This document shows, piece after piece, positions 42,289 through 50,470 of a stretch of 64,000 nucleotides of DNA. A program made the translations under genes and the position numbers. Source of the stretch: Hymenobacter citatus (GTDB lineage: Bacteria; Bacteroidota; Bacteroidia; Cytophagales; Hymenobacteraceae); the NCBI RefSeq assembly GCF_014333615.1, contig NZ_JACSCY010000001.1, positions 310,001 to 374,000 of the forward strand. Direction: 5' to 3'. The notes under the pieces are model-generated. The model saw only the letters and a program-made list of their open reading frames with translations, ran no database searches and was not told the DNA's origin. The number at the start of each line of letters is the position of its first letter. The stretch's first letter is position 1.

Positions 42289-44397
42289 ATGAAAAAATCT
42301 ACTATTCTGTTCAGTGCGCTAGCTATGGCTGCCGGTGCCGAGGCGCAGCAGGCGCCTAAGCCACCGATAGCTGCTGTGAAGCCCAAAGAGCTGAAGATGG
42401 GCAACAACGCGCGCACCGACAACTACTACTGGCTGAACGAGCGCACCAACCCGCAGGTAATCAGTTACCTCGATGCCGAAAACGCCTACTTCGACAAGGT
42501 GATGGCGCCGGTGAAAGACCTGGAGGAGAAATTCTACCAGGAAATGAAAGGCCGCATCAAGGAGCAAGACGAGTCGGTACCCTACCGCGACAACGGCTAT
42601 TACTACTACACCCGCTACGAAAAAGGCGGCGAGTACCCCATCTACTGCCGCAAGAAGGGCGACCTGAAAGCGCCGGAAGAAGTGTTGCTGAACGCCAACG
42701 AAATGGGCAAAGGCAAGAGCTATTTTGCGGTGGGTGGCTATGAAGTCAGCGACAACAACCAACTGATGGCCTACGGTGTCGATACCGTGAGCCGCCGCCT
42801 GTATACCCTGCGTTTCAAGGACTTGAAAACGGGTAAGGCCTACCCTGAAGCCATTCCGAACACCAGCGGCAACGCCGTGTGGGCCGCCGACAACAAAACC
42901 GTGTTCTACGCCAAAAAGGACGTGACCACGCTGCTACCCTACCAGCTCTACCGCCACACCCTCGGCACCGACCCCAAGCAGGACAAGCTGATCTACGAGG
43001 AAAAGGACAATACCTTCAATCTAGGGGTAGGACGCTCGAAGTCCAAGAAATACATTTTCCTGGTGCTGGGCAGCTCGCTTTCCAACGAGTTCCGCTACTT
43101 GGATGCCACCGCACCCACCGGCGAGTTCAAGACGTTCCTACCCCGCGAGAAAGACCACCTCTACGACGTAGAGCACCTGGCCGACAAGTTCTACGTGCGC
43201 ACCAACTGGGAGGCACCCAACTACCGCCTGATGGCGACGCCGGTGAGCAACACCGCCAAAACCGCGTGGAAAGACGTCATTCCAGCCCGCAAAGATGCCT
43301 TTATCGACGCCTTTGATGTGTTTCGGGACTATCTCGTGGTGAATGAGCGCAAAGAAGGCCTGCGCCAGCTGCTTGTTATGGGGCTGAAGGATGGCAAGCG
43401 GAACTATATAGCTTTCAGTGAGCCGGCCTATACCGCTACCATTGGCGTCAATCCGGAACTGGACACGCCGATACTGCGCTACAACTACACCTCGCTCACC
43501 ACGCCGCCCTCTACCTACGACTACAACATGGCAACAGGCAAAACCACCCTGCTCAAGCAGCAGGAAGTGGTCGGCAGCTTCAAGAAGGAAGACTACGTGA
43601 CGGAGCGCACCTTCGTGAAAGCCCGCGACGGCGCGATGGTGCCGATTTCCATCGTCTATAAAAAAGGCTTTAAGAAGGATGGCAACGCGCCGCTACTACA
43701 GTACGCCTACGGTTCCTACGGCTATTCCCAGGATCCTGGCTTTTCGGCGGCCCGCCTAAGCCTGCTGGATCGGGGCTTTGCCTACGTGCTTTGCCACATC
43801 CGGGGCGGGCAGGAGATGGGTAGGGAGTGGTTCGAAAACGGCCGAATGCTACACAAGAAGAACAGCTTCACGGACTTCATTGACTGCTCGGAATACCTGA
43901 TCAAAGAGAAATACACTTCCCCGCAGAAGCTGTTTGCCATGGGCGGCTCGGCGGGCGGCCTGCTGATGGGCGCCGTGGTGAATATGCGCCCCGACCTCTA
44001 CAAAGGCGTCATTGCCGCCGTGCCGTTTGTGGACGTGGTGACCACCATGCTCGACGAAAGCATTCCGCTGACCACCGGCGAGTACGACCAGTGGGGCAAC
44101 CCCAACGAGCAGCAGTACTATGACTACATGCTGTCCTACTCGCCCTACGACAACGTGAAAAAGCAAGCCTACCCCAACATGCTCGTCACCACCGGCCTGC
44201 ACGACTCGCAGGTGCAGTATTTCGAGCCGGCTAAGTGGGTAGCCAAGCTCCGCACCCTGAAAACCGACAATAACCTGCTGCTCCTGCACACCGACATGGC
44301 CGCCGGCCATGGTGGCGCCTCCGGCCGCTTCAAGTCCCTCCACGACACCGCCCGGCAATATGCCTTTATGCTGCTAGTGCTGGGCATGCGGGCGTAG
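42289..44397 (+). CDS. ptrB: Oligopeptidase B-like S9 peptidase
   Basis: A 702-residue serine peptidase of the prolyl oligopeptidase family. The first 18-20 residues (KSTILFSALAMAAGAEAQ) form a signal peptide, so it is periplasmic, unlike the cytoplasmic E. coli enzyme. A seven-bladed propeller (about 60-420; NYYWLNERTNPQVISYLDAE at its start) precedes the hydrolase domain with Ser in MGGSAGGLLMG, Asp after TTGLHDSQVQYFEPAKWVAK and His in DMAAGHGGASGRF. It cuts peptides, mainly after basic residues. The start is ATG 42289; the open frame before it lies in the palindrome. The symbol is by family. Confidence 0.92.
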   Translation: MKKSTILFSALAMAAGAEAQQAPKPPIAAVKPKELKMGNNARTDNYYWLNERTNPQVISYLDAENAYFDKVMAPVKDLEEKFYQEMKGRIKEQDESVPYRDNGYYYYTRYEKGGEYPIYCRKKGDLKAPEEVLLNANEMGKGKSYFAVGGYEVSDNNQLMAYGVDTVSRRLYTLRFKDLKTGKAYPEAIPNTSGNAVWAADNKTVFYAKKDVTTLLPYQLYRHTLGTDPKQDKLIYEEKDNTFNLGVGRSKSKKYIFLVLGSSLSNEFRYLDATAPTGEFKTFLPREKDHLYDVEHLADKFYVRTNWEAPNYRLMATPVSNTAKTAWKDVIPARKDAFIDAFDVFRDYLVVNERKEGLRQLLVMGLKDGKRNYIAFSEPAYTATIGVNPELDTPILRYNYTSLTTPPSTYDYNMATGKTTLLKQQEVVGSFKKEDYVTERTFVKARDGAMVPISIVYKKGFKKDGNAPLLQYAYGSYGYSQDPGFSAARLSLLDRGFAYVLCHIRGGQEMGREWFENGRMLHKKNSFTDFIDCSEYLIKEKYTSPQKLFAMGGSAGGLLMGAVVNMRPDLYKGVIAAVPFVDVVTTMLDESIPLTTGEYDQWGNPNEQQYYDYMLSYSPYDNVKKQAYPNMLVTTGLHDSQVQYFEPAKWVAKLRTLKTDNNLLLLHTDMAAGHGGASGRFKSLHDTARQYAFMLLVLGMRA

Positions 44398-44424
44398 GTT
44401 AGTTGCCAGTTGCCCGTTGTAAGC

Positions 44425-44544
44425 AAAAGCGCCGTGTCATCCTGAGCTTGCGAAGGACCTTATCACGCTAGAACGACCATCGTAGCGACGATTCGTTCTA
44501 GCGTGATAAGGTCCTTCGCAAGCTCAGGATGACACGGCGCTTTT
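44425..44544. repeat. Near-perfect 120-base palindrome, TGTCATCCTGAGC family, TTGCG subtype
   Basis: Perfect complementary arms of 52 bases at 44425-44476 and 44493-44544, and the 16-base centre CCATCGTAGCGACGAT carries a further ATCGT/ACGAT pair. Locus-specific ends AAAAGCGCCG / CGGCGCTTTT precede a T run, so transcription from both sides could end here. Confidence 0.97.
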
Positions 44545-44575
44545 TTTATGCTGACGCTACTAACCAACGAATGAC

Positions 44576-44785
44576 TTACTGCAACGTATCTCGCGTGACG
44601 TCTTGCCGGCCGCGGGGCATTACGCCACGGTTTTGCATTTGCAGTTGAAACGTCACCTGCTCACAGTCGGCAAACCGTTTTTCGGCCAGTTTCAGGGATT
44701 CCTCGGTGGCCGTGAGCTGGCGGAATAGGTAGAGGATGAGGCCTAACGCGATGAGCAGAGCCGCCAGGAAAAGGTAATTTTTCAT
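44576..44785 (-). CDS. Small membrane-anchored hypothetical protein
   Basis: A 69-residue protein from ATG 44785: one membrane segment (YLFLAALLIALGLILYLF, residues about 4-21) and a short polar helix-forming tail (RQLTATEESLKLAEKRFADC). No family is recognised. An ATG at 44815 would place the start inside the terminator of the E2 gene and is not favoured. It is the gene after the E2 gene on the same strand, separated by that terminator. Confidence 0.65.
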   Translation of the reverse strand: MKNYLFLAALLIALGLILYLFRQLTATEESLKLAEKRFADCEQVTFQLQMQNRGVMPRGRQDVTRDTLQ

Positions 44786-44805
44786 TGGAAGAAATAAGCA
44801 AAAAG

Positions 44806-44833
44806 ATAAGCCCATCCGGCTGGATGGGCTTAT
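44806..44833 (-). terminator. Rho-independent terminator after the E2 gene
   Basis: Perfect 12-base stem ATAAGCCCATCC / GGATGGGCTTAT with a four-base loop. On the minus strand it is followed by CTTTTTGC, so it ends transcription from the E2 gene. Confidence 0.85.
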
Positions 44834-44860
44834 GTGAAGCCAGTGCGCGAAGATACGGCG

Positions 44861-46306
44861 CTAGAGGGTAGTGTTCGGGTCGAACTGCTCCAGGTAGTCG
44901 GCTACCTTACGCACAAACATGCCGCCCAGCGAGCCATCCACCACGCGGTGGTCGTAGCTGTGCGAGAGGAACATGAAGTGACGAATCCCAATCAAATCGC
45001 CCTGGGGCGTTTCAATCACGGCCGGTTTTTTCTTGATAGCGCCTACGGCCATAATAGCCACCTGCGGCTGCATGATGATGGGCGTACCCATCACGTTGCC
45101 GAACGAGCCCACGTTGCTCACGGTGTAGGTGCCGCCTTCCAGGTCCTCGGGCTTCAGCTTGTTCTGACGGGCACGGTTGGCCAGGTCGTTCACGCGCTTG
45201 CTCAGGCCGTTCAGGTTCAGTTGGTCGGCGTTATGAATCACGGGCACAATCAGGTTGCCGGAAGGTAGGGCCACAGCCACGCCAATGTTGATGTCGCGCT
45301 TCTTGATGATATAGTCGCCGTCAACGGATACGTTGATGTTTGGATAGTCCTGAATGGCGCGGGCAATAGCCTGAATGAAGAGCGGCGTGAACGTCAGGTT
45401 CTCGCCCGTGCGCTTCTTGTACGCGTCTTTGTGCTGATTGCGCCAGTTCACAAGCTCCGTCACATCTGCTTCTACGAAGCTCGTCACGTGCGGCGAAATT
45501 CGTTTGCTGTCTACCATGCGTTGCGCAATCATCTTGCGCATGCGGTCCATTTCCACCAGCTCGTCGTTGCCGCTTACGGAGGGTGCCGGCTTGGCTTTCT
45601 GCTCCTCCGCTTTCGGTTTGGCTGTCTCCGTTTTGGCGGCGGGTTGCGGGGTAGCAGGGGCTTTGGTTTCGGGCTGTGCTACGGGAGCTGCCGGGGCCTC
45701 TGCCTGAGCCGAAGGGGTAGGAGCGGCCGATGGCGTTGCTGACGACGCAGCCAACGGCTTCTTGCCATCGGCTACATAGTCCAGAATATCTTTTTTCGTA
45801 ACGCGGCCTTCAGCGCCGGTCCCGGGTAGCTGTTCCAGGTCGGCCAGGGAAATGCCTTCTTCGCGGGCAATGCTGAGCACAAGCGGCGAATAGAAGCGGC
45901 CGGCGGCCGGAGAAGCAAGAGCAGAACCAGTAGGCGGCGTAGCATGAGGCACGTGCGGCACCGCAGCAGCGGCTTCCTGCTCGTCGTCAGATATATCGGT
46001 ATCGGGCGCAGAAGCCTGCGGAGTAGATTCTGCCGCAGCTGGAGTGCCGGCAGTGGCGCTGGCCGCGTCAGTCTCCACAATGGCAATAGGTGCGCCCACG
46101 GGTACCACGTCGCCCTCCTGCACCAGAATTTCTTGCAGCACGCCGGCATGAAGGGCGGGTACTTCCGTATCTACCTTATCAGTAGCTACTTCCAGCACCG
46201 ATTCGTCCTGTTCAATGGTGTCGCCTACTTGCTTCAGCCATTTCAGAACGGTGCCTTCCATGATGGATTCGCCCATTTTGGGCATCGTCATTTCCACTCG
46301 TGCCAT
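44861..46306 (-). CDS. Dihydrolipoamide acyltransferase (E2) of a 2-oxoacid dehydrogenase
   Basis: A 481-residue E2 component. The lipoyl domain (1-80) has the lipoylated Lys44 in ATDKVDTEVP; an Ala/Pro/acid-rich linker follows; the E3-binding domain (about 137-175) shows SPLVLSIAREEGISLADLEQ and GTGAEGRVTKKDIL; after a second Ala/Pro linker comes the catalytic domain (about 245-481) with His453 and Asp457 in SYDHRVVDG. It could serve a pyruvate, branched-chain or 2-oxoglutarate complex; E1 and E3 genes are not nearby, so the substrate cannot be fixed. In Bacteroidota such stand-alone E2 genes are usually of the branched-chain type. Confidence 0.93.
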   Translation of the reverse strand: MARVEMTMPKMGESIMEGTVLKWLKQVGDTIEQDESVLEVATDKVDTEVPALHAGVLQEILVQEGDVVPVGAPIAIVETDAASATAGTPAAAESTPQASAPDTDISDDEQEAAAAVPHVPHATPPTGSALASPAAGRFYSPLVLSIAREEGISLADLEQLPGTGAEGRVTKKDILDYVADGKKPLAASSATPSAAPTPSAQAEAPAAPVAQPETKAPATPQPAAKTETAKPKAEEQKAKPAPSVSGNDELVEMDRMRKMIAQRMVDSKRISPHVTSFVEADVTELVNWRNQHKDAYKKRTGENLTFTPLFIQAIARAIQDYPNINVSVDGDYIIKKRDINIGVAVALPSGNLIVPVIHNADQLNLNGLSKRVNDLANRARQNKLKPEDLEGGTYTVSNVGSFGNVMGTPIIMQPQVAIMAVGAIKKKPAVIETPQGDLIGIRHFMFLSHSYDHRVVDGSLGGMFVRKVADYLEQFDPNTTL

Positions 46307-46369
46307 AGGTTGCGGGAGGTATAGAGAAGTTGAGGGTGGGGGAGGATTAGTGCCGCAAAGGTAGGGAAT

Positions 46370-46485
46370 AGTGAAATGGTGAGATGGTGAAATGGTGAGT
46401 TTGACGTTTCGACTGCGTAAGCCGCCCTAATAGAGCCGTTAATACATCTAACTCACCATTTCATACCTCACTATTTCACCACTGG
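46370..46485. repeat. Palindrome of GTGAAATGG words without the TGTCATCC core
   Basis: GTGAAATGGTGAGATGGTGA words (46370-46400) face TAACTCACCATTTCATACC and CTCACTATTTCACCAC (46450-46483). A loop of about 50 bases without the TGTCATCCTGAGC palindrome lies between. This is the outer shell found around three core copies, here empty. It provides the last codons and stop of cinA. Confidence 0.85.
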
Positions 46486-47730
46486 GGGTAGGCTCAGGCG
46501 CAGCAGATTCAGCACAGCCGTACTCGTATACTCAATGTTGAGTTGACGGCCCCGATCAAAGCTGAGCTGGCGGCTGACGGTTTGGTGGGCGTCGGCGTAG
46601 GCAATGCAGATGGTGCCTACCGGCTTTTCAGGGGTGCCGCCACCGGGGCCGGCAATGCCGCTGGCGGCCACGGCTACATCTACGCCCAGGCGGTGGCGCA
46701 GGCCTTCGGCCATTTCACGGGCGGTGGCTTCGCTCACGGCGCCGTGGGCTGCCAGGGTTTCAGGCTTCACGCCTAGTGCTTTCACTTTGATGTCGTTATC
46801 ATACGCTACGATGCTACCCTGAAAATAGCTCGAGCTACCCGGCACGCTGGTGAGACGCTGAGCGATATAGCCGCCGGTGCAGCTTTCAGCAGTACCTACT
46901 GTGAGGCCCCGCTCACGCAAGAGTTGGCCTACGGCTTCTTCCAGCTTCACCTCACCTTCGGCAAAAATATGCGTGCCCAGCCGCTCGCGCAGGGCGGGGA
47001 GTAGGGCCAGCATCCGGCCGCGCAGGTCGGGCTGACCGTCGTCGGTGCCGGTAAGGCGCAGGCGCACGGCCCCGAGTGAGGGGAGGTAGGCCAGCTTCAC
47101 ATTGGGGGGTAGGGCGTCTTCCCAATCAGCAATCTGCTGAGCCAGAAACGACTCGCCTAGCCCAACCGTTTGCACCACCACGTGCTCGATGGGCGCCGTA
47201 TGAAAATGCTCTTGTAAGCGCGGCAATACCGTGTCGGTCATCATGCGCTTCATCTCAAACGGCACGCCCGGCATCGACACGAACACCGTGCCCTGGTCCT
47301 CAAACCACATGCCCGGCGCCGTACCCATAGGGTTGGGCACCACCTCGCACGCGCGCGGCACGTAGGCCTGCTGGCGGTTCACCTCCAACATAGGCCGGTT
47401 GTAGCGGGCAAAGATGGCCTCTACGTGTTGCAGAGTAGGCTCGTGCAATACCAGTTCTGAGCGAAAATACTCGGTGAGTACGTGCTTGGTGAGGTCGTCT
47501 TTGGTGGGGCCAAGGCCACCCGTGAGCAGAATCACATCGGCCCGCTCGCGGGCGGCGTCCAGGGCCTGCACAATCTCCGCGCCCCGGTCCGACACGCTGG
47601 AAATCTGCCGCACCCGGATGCCGAGCTTGCCCAACTCCTGGCCCATAAAGGCCGAGTTTGTATCGATAACCTGGCCGTAGAGCAGTTCGTCGCCGATGGT
47701 AATAATTTCCGCATTGGGTACCTGTTGCAT
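46471..47730 (-). CDS. cinA: CinA-family protein (nicotinamide-nucleotide amidase/ADP-ribose pyrophosphatase type)
   Basis: A 419-residue protein. The N-terminal MoCF-like domain (about 1-170) shows AEIITIGDELLYGQVIDTNS and DVILLTGGLGPTKDDLTKHV; the C-terminal CinA domain (about 255-410) shows GLTVGTAESCTGGYIAQRLT, SIVAYDNDIKVKALGV and ASGIAGPGGGTPEKPVGTI. The C-terminal domain deamidates nicotinamide mononucleotide in NAD recycling; the N-terminal domain hydrolyses ADP-ribose in characterised homologues. The last codons (GTG GTG AAA TAG) are repeat words of the adjoining palindrome. Confidence 0.93.
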   Translation of the reverse strand: MQQVPNAEIITIGDELLYGQVIDTNSAFMGQELGKLGIRVRQISSVSDRGAEIVQALDAARERADVILLTGGLGPTKDDLTKHVLTEYFRSELVLHEPTLQHVEAIFARYNRPMLEVNRQQAYVPRACEVVPNPMGTAPGMWFEDQGTVFVSMPGVPFEMKRMMTDTVLPRLQEHFHTAPIEHVVVQTVGLGESFLAQQIADWEDALPPNVKLAYLPSLGAVRLRLTGTDDGQPDLRGRMLALLPALRERLGTHIFAEGEVKLEEAVGQLLRERGLTVGTAESCTGGYIAQRLTSVPGSSSYFQGSIVAYDNDIKVKALGVKPETLAAHGAVSEATAREMAEGLRHRLGVDVAVAASGIAGPGGGTPEKPVGTICIAYADAHQTVSRQLSFDRGRQLNIEYTSTAVLNLLRLSLPPVVK

Positions 47731-47826
47731 AGCGTGGGGAGGGAGAGGGGCGAAGGTTTTTGGTCCGGTTTGTGTCTTTTCAAGAAAAGATTCGCTTCCA
47801 CTAACTGCGAAACGCTGCTTTGAGTT

Positions 47827-48582
47827 ATGAAAAATCTTCGCTCCTCCCTCTTTCTTGCTGGTTTGCTGCTAGGTCTGAATACCGTGGCCTCGGCTCAGGT
47901 ATTCCAACTGCCCAAAATTGGCGGTATCAAACTACCTACTACCAAGAAAACCACCATTACCTCCACCACCGGTTCCGTAAGCCAAACTGAGGCGGCGGAA
48001 GGCCTCAAGCAAGCCCTGATGCAGGGCATCAGCAAAGGCACCGATCAGGCTTCCCAAACCGATGGCTTCTACCTCAACAAGCTCATTCGCATTCCTTTCC
48101 CTCCCGATGCCCAGCGCGTAGCCAATACACTGCGTACCATTGGCCTGGGTAGCCAGGTAGATCAGTTTGAACTGTCGCTGAACCGAGGTGCCGAAGACGC
48201 GGCCAAAAGTGCCAAGCCTATTTTTCTGGCCGCCATCAAGAGTCTGACGTTCAAAGACGTGTGGGGCATCCTGACGGGTGAGAAAGACGCCGCTACCTCC
48301 TACCTCAAGCGTACGACCACTACACAGCTCACCACAGCCTTTCAGCCCATCATTCAACAGTCGCTAGACAAGGTGAACGCCACACGCTACTACACGGCCC
48401 TGACCACGCGCTACAATAGAATTCCACTGGTGACGCCCGTGCAAACCGACCTCAACCAGTACGCCACCGGCAAGGCCATCGATGGCTTGTTTACGCTGGT
48501 AGCGCAGGAAGAGGCCAACATCCGCGAAAATCCCGTAGCCCGCACCACCGAGCTGCTGAAGCGTGTATTTGGTAAGAGTTAA
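47827..48582 (+). CDS. DUF4197-family exported protein
   Basis: A 251-residue protein with signal peptide (SLFLAGLLLGLNTVASAQ). DUF4197 covers about residues 50-250: QTEAAEGLKQALMQGISKGT, GFYLNKLIRIPFPPDAQRVA, LTFKDVWGILTGEKDAATSY, VNATRYYTALTTRYNRIPL. A family of periplasmic proteins with no known function. ATG 47827 is the obvious start, 97 bases after the divergent cinA start. A strong bidirectional terminator follows. Confidence 0.9.
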   Translation: MKNLRSSLFLAGLLLGLNTVASAQVFQLPKIGGIKLPTTKKTTITSTTGSVSQTEAAEGLKQALMQGISKGTDQASQTDGFYLNKLIRIPFPPDAQRVANTLRTIGLGSQVDQFELSLNRGAEDAAKSAKPIFLAAIKSLTFKDVWGILTGEKDAATSYLKRTTTTQLTTAFQPIIQQSLDKVNATRYYTALTTRYNRIPLVTPVQTDLNQYATGKAIDGLFTLVAQEEANIRENPVARTTELLKRVFGKS

Positions 48583-48584
48583 TG

Positions 48585-48718
48585 GTTGATGTGCTGATGG
48601 GATAGCATAAAAAGGCCCGCGCTCGTTAGAGCGCGGGCCTTTTTATGCTAAATGGGCAACTGATGACTACATAAAAACCAGTGCATCAATCATCAACACA
48701 TCAGAAATCAGCACACTA
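48585..48718. repeat. Palindrome of TTGATGTGCTGATG words around a terminator
   Basis: GGTTGATGTGCTGATG (48587-48602) faces ATCAATCATCAACACATCAG and CAGCACAC (48685-48714). The perfect terminator stem 48603-48650 sits inside. The same words form the palindrome at 53.93-54.03 kb. The right end supplies the stop region of the acidic protein. Confidence 0.75.
48603..48650. terminator. Bidirectional terminator after DUF4197 gene
   Basis: Perfect 21-base stem (TAGCATAAAAAGGCCCGCGCT and its complement) with a six-base loop. The A run on one side and T run on the other fit termination from both convergent genes. Confidence 0.95.
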
Positions 48719-49075
48719 ATAATCGTCGTCGTCGTAGCGACCTTTGCTACCGCGCTTGCTGCTGCTGCCATAGCTGTCGTCATCGTCAAAATCGTCGTCA
48801 TCATCCAGATCGTCATCAAAGCTGCCGAAGCCGCTGCTGTCGCTGGAGTCATCGGCAGCTTCTGCCGTGGCGTACTCTTCTTCCGTCATGCTGGCCAAGT
48901 CCAGGGCCTCGTCGTGCGAGGAGCCGGTGTCGCGCCACATCAGGTAGTCGGAGTATTTGGCAGAGAGCTTATCCTCGGCGCTGCCGCGGGTTTTACTGCC
49001 ACCGGATTTGGCAAAATTGTCAAGCTCGTCGTCATCGTCGAGGTTGTCGTCGTCGAAGTCGTCGTACGTTCTCAT
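48716..49075 (-). CDS. Very acidic, aspartate-rich hypothetical protein
   Basis: A 119-residue soluble protein with aspartate runs at both ends (MRTYDDFDDDNLDDDDELDN at the start; DDDLDDDDDFDDDDSYG toward the end) and a more ordinary centre (about 38-68; KYSDYLMWRDTGSSHDEALD) that is probably the conserved part. No cysteines, membrane segment or known domain. Small proteins of this type occur in Hymenobacter and relatives. The codon-repeat nature (GAC/GAT) could inflate the frame, but the centre is not repetitive, which supports a real gene. Metal, DNA-mimic or disorder-based roles are only guesses. Confidence 0.72.
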   Translation of the reverse strand: MRTYDDFDDDNLDDDDELDNFAKSGGSKTRGSAEDKLSAKYSDYLMWRDTGSSHDEALDLASMTEEEYATAEAADDSSDSSGFGSFDDDLDDDDDFDDDDSYGSSSKRGSKGRYDDDDY

Positions 49076-49191
49076 GGCCGTGGTAAGGGGCGATAAAGAG
49101 GTGAAAAAAAGGAAGCAAGTTGTTTGCGCCGCCCAAGGGCGAAGATACGGCGCAGGGCGTTTAGAAGTTCTTGCGAAAGGTAAGGAGAATG

Positions 49192-49794
49192 TTACAAAGC
49201 GCCGTTAGCAGGCGGCAAAGGAACTTTTCGGTAGATTTCGCTAACCGGAACTTCGAGATGCAAGGCAGTCAAATCGACCTGATCCGTCAGCTGCCTGTAC
49301 TCCCGAAAGTTCCACGTATCACCTTCGAGCCGCGTGATGCAGAGAATGTGCACCCGTTGGCTGTCTACCAGTAGGTAATGCCGCAAGTTGGCAATATTCC
49401 GGTAGAGCAGAAATTTGCCCTCCTGATCATACTGAGCAGTGGAGCGAGATGTGACCTCAACCAGTAGCACTGGATTGAGCAGGGTGTCGAGGTAGGCATC
49501 TGGTAGAAACTCTTCGTCACCACAGGTTACTACCACATCTGGATACGTATATAATCCGTTGCTAGCTACATGCACACGCATATCGCTAGGATATACATTA
49601 CAGGTGTCTGCTACGCGTGTATCTAATCCTACGATTAAATTTGTAACGAGTAAATTGTGTTGTCGGCTAGCCCCGCTCATGGCGTATACTTCCCCTTGAT
49701 AATACTCGTGCTTACCGTCTGTATCACGGTTAGCAGCTCGCTCGGCGGCTAAATATTCCTCAACAGTAATATAAGGTTGTAGTTGAGCTGACAT
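49192..49794 (-). CDS. Uma2-family (DUF820) PD-(D/E)XK nuclease-like protein
   Basis: A 200-residue protein from ATG 49794. Typical Uma2 segments are TVEEYLAAERAANRDTDGKH, EYYQGEVYAMSGASRQHNLL, YTYPDVVVTCG (conserved Asp), PVLLVEVTSRSTAQYDQEGK (Glu and Lys of the PD-(D/E)XK site) and LYRNIANLRHYLLVDSQRV. Members are abundant in Cyanobacteria and some Bacteroidota, with unknown targets. The upstream frame to 49866 overlaps the ABC gene and is not counted. Its codon use is more AT-rich than the neighbours, consistent with transfer. Confidence 0.92.
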   Translation of the reverse strand: MSAQLQPYITVEEYLAAERAANRDTDGKHEYYQGEVYAMSGASRQHNLLVTNLIVGLDTRVADTCNVYPSDMRVHVASNGLYTYPDVVVTCGDEEFLPDAYLDTLLNPVLLVEVTSRSTAQYDQEGKFLLYRNIANLRHYLLVDSQRVHILCITRLEGDTWNFREYRQLTDQVDLTALHLEVPVSEIYRKVPLPPANGAL

Positions 49795-49837
49795 AGTACT
49801 AATAGTTTGGTCAAATATACAGGCTGCCAAGGATATA

Positions 49838-50470
49838 TCAGCGTGCAGCCCGCGCCCCGAAGTCAATGATACTGAGGTGCTCTGTGCAGAATTCGTACTC
49901 CTCCGGGATGTTGGAGCTGACCACTACCGTGCGCCCGGCGAGGGTAGCGCGGGCGTGCTCCAGGTACCAAGCCACGCCCGCCCGGTCGAGGTTGGTGGTG
50001 GGCTCGTCGAGTAGGAGCAGGGGGGCATCGGCGTAAAGGGCCAGGGCCAGCTTCAGGCGCTGCTTCATGCCGGAGGAAAAGTCGCGCACCAACTTGTGGC
50101 GCGAGTTTTCCAAGTACATCAGCTCAATTAGCGCTTTGGGCGTGAGGCCGGGCCGCAAGGGTTTGAAGCGGGTATGAAAGTGCAATAATTCCGTCAGCGT
50201 CAGCTCCTCTACCACTTCCAGGTAGGGCGCGCAGTACGCCAGTAGGCGCGGTACATCGTCTACCCCTACCGCCTGGCCCTGCCAGGTATAGGTCAGCGTA
50301 CCCTGGCTGGGTAGGAGTTGCCCCGACAATGTATTGAGCAGCGTGCTCTTGCCCGAACCGTTCGGTCCCAGAATAGCCGTGGCCGACCCCGGCTGAAATG
50401 TATAGGTCAGATCCCGGAAAATCCACTCGCGCAGGTAGCGCTTGCTCAGGCCCGTTGCCTCAATCTGCAC
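49838..50470 (-). CDS. ABC transporter ATP-binding protein
   Basis: A 210-residue ATPase: Walker A LGPNGSGKSTLLN (near 34), signature DFSSGMKQRLKLAL, Walker B PLLLLDEPTTNLD, and a switch in which His is replaced (VVVSSNIPEE). Start GTG 50470 overlaps the lpxA stop by 11 bases, so it belongs to the lipid A gene unit. The permease gene is absent from this window. The lost His in the H-loop position and the small size fit the group of ABC ATPases next to lpxA in Bacteroidota, whose substrate is unknown. Confidence 0.9.
   Translation of the reverse strand: MQIEATGLSKRYLREWIFRDLTYTFQPGSATAILGPNGSGKSTLLNTLSGQLLPSQGTLTYTWQGQAVGVDDVPRLLAYCAPYLEVVEELTLTELLHFHTRFKPLRPGLTPKALIELMYLENSRHKLVRDFSSGMKQRLKLALALYADAPLLLLDEPTTNLDRAGVAWYLEHARATLAGRTVVVSSNIPEEYEFCTEHLSIIDFGARAAR

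Noticed and set aside
65..44544. CRISPR-like repeats
   Set aside because: The repeats are long palindromes scattered singly between genes, without regular spacing or unique spacers, and no cas genes are present.
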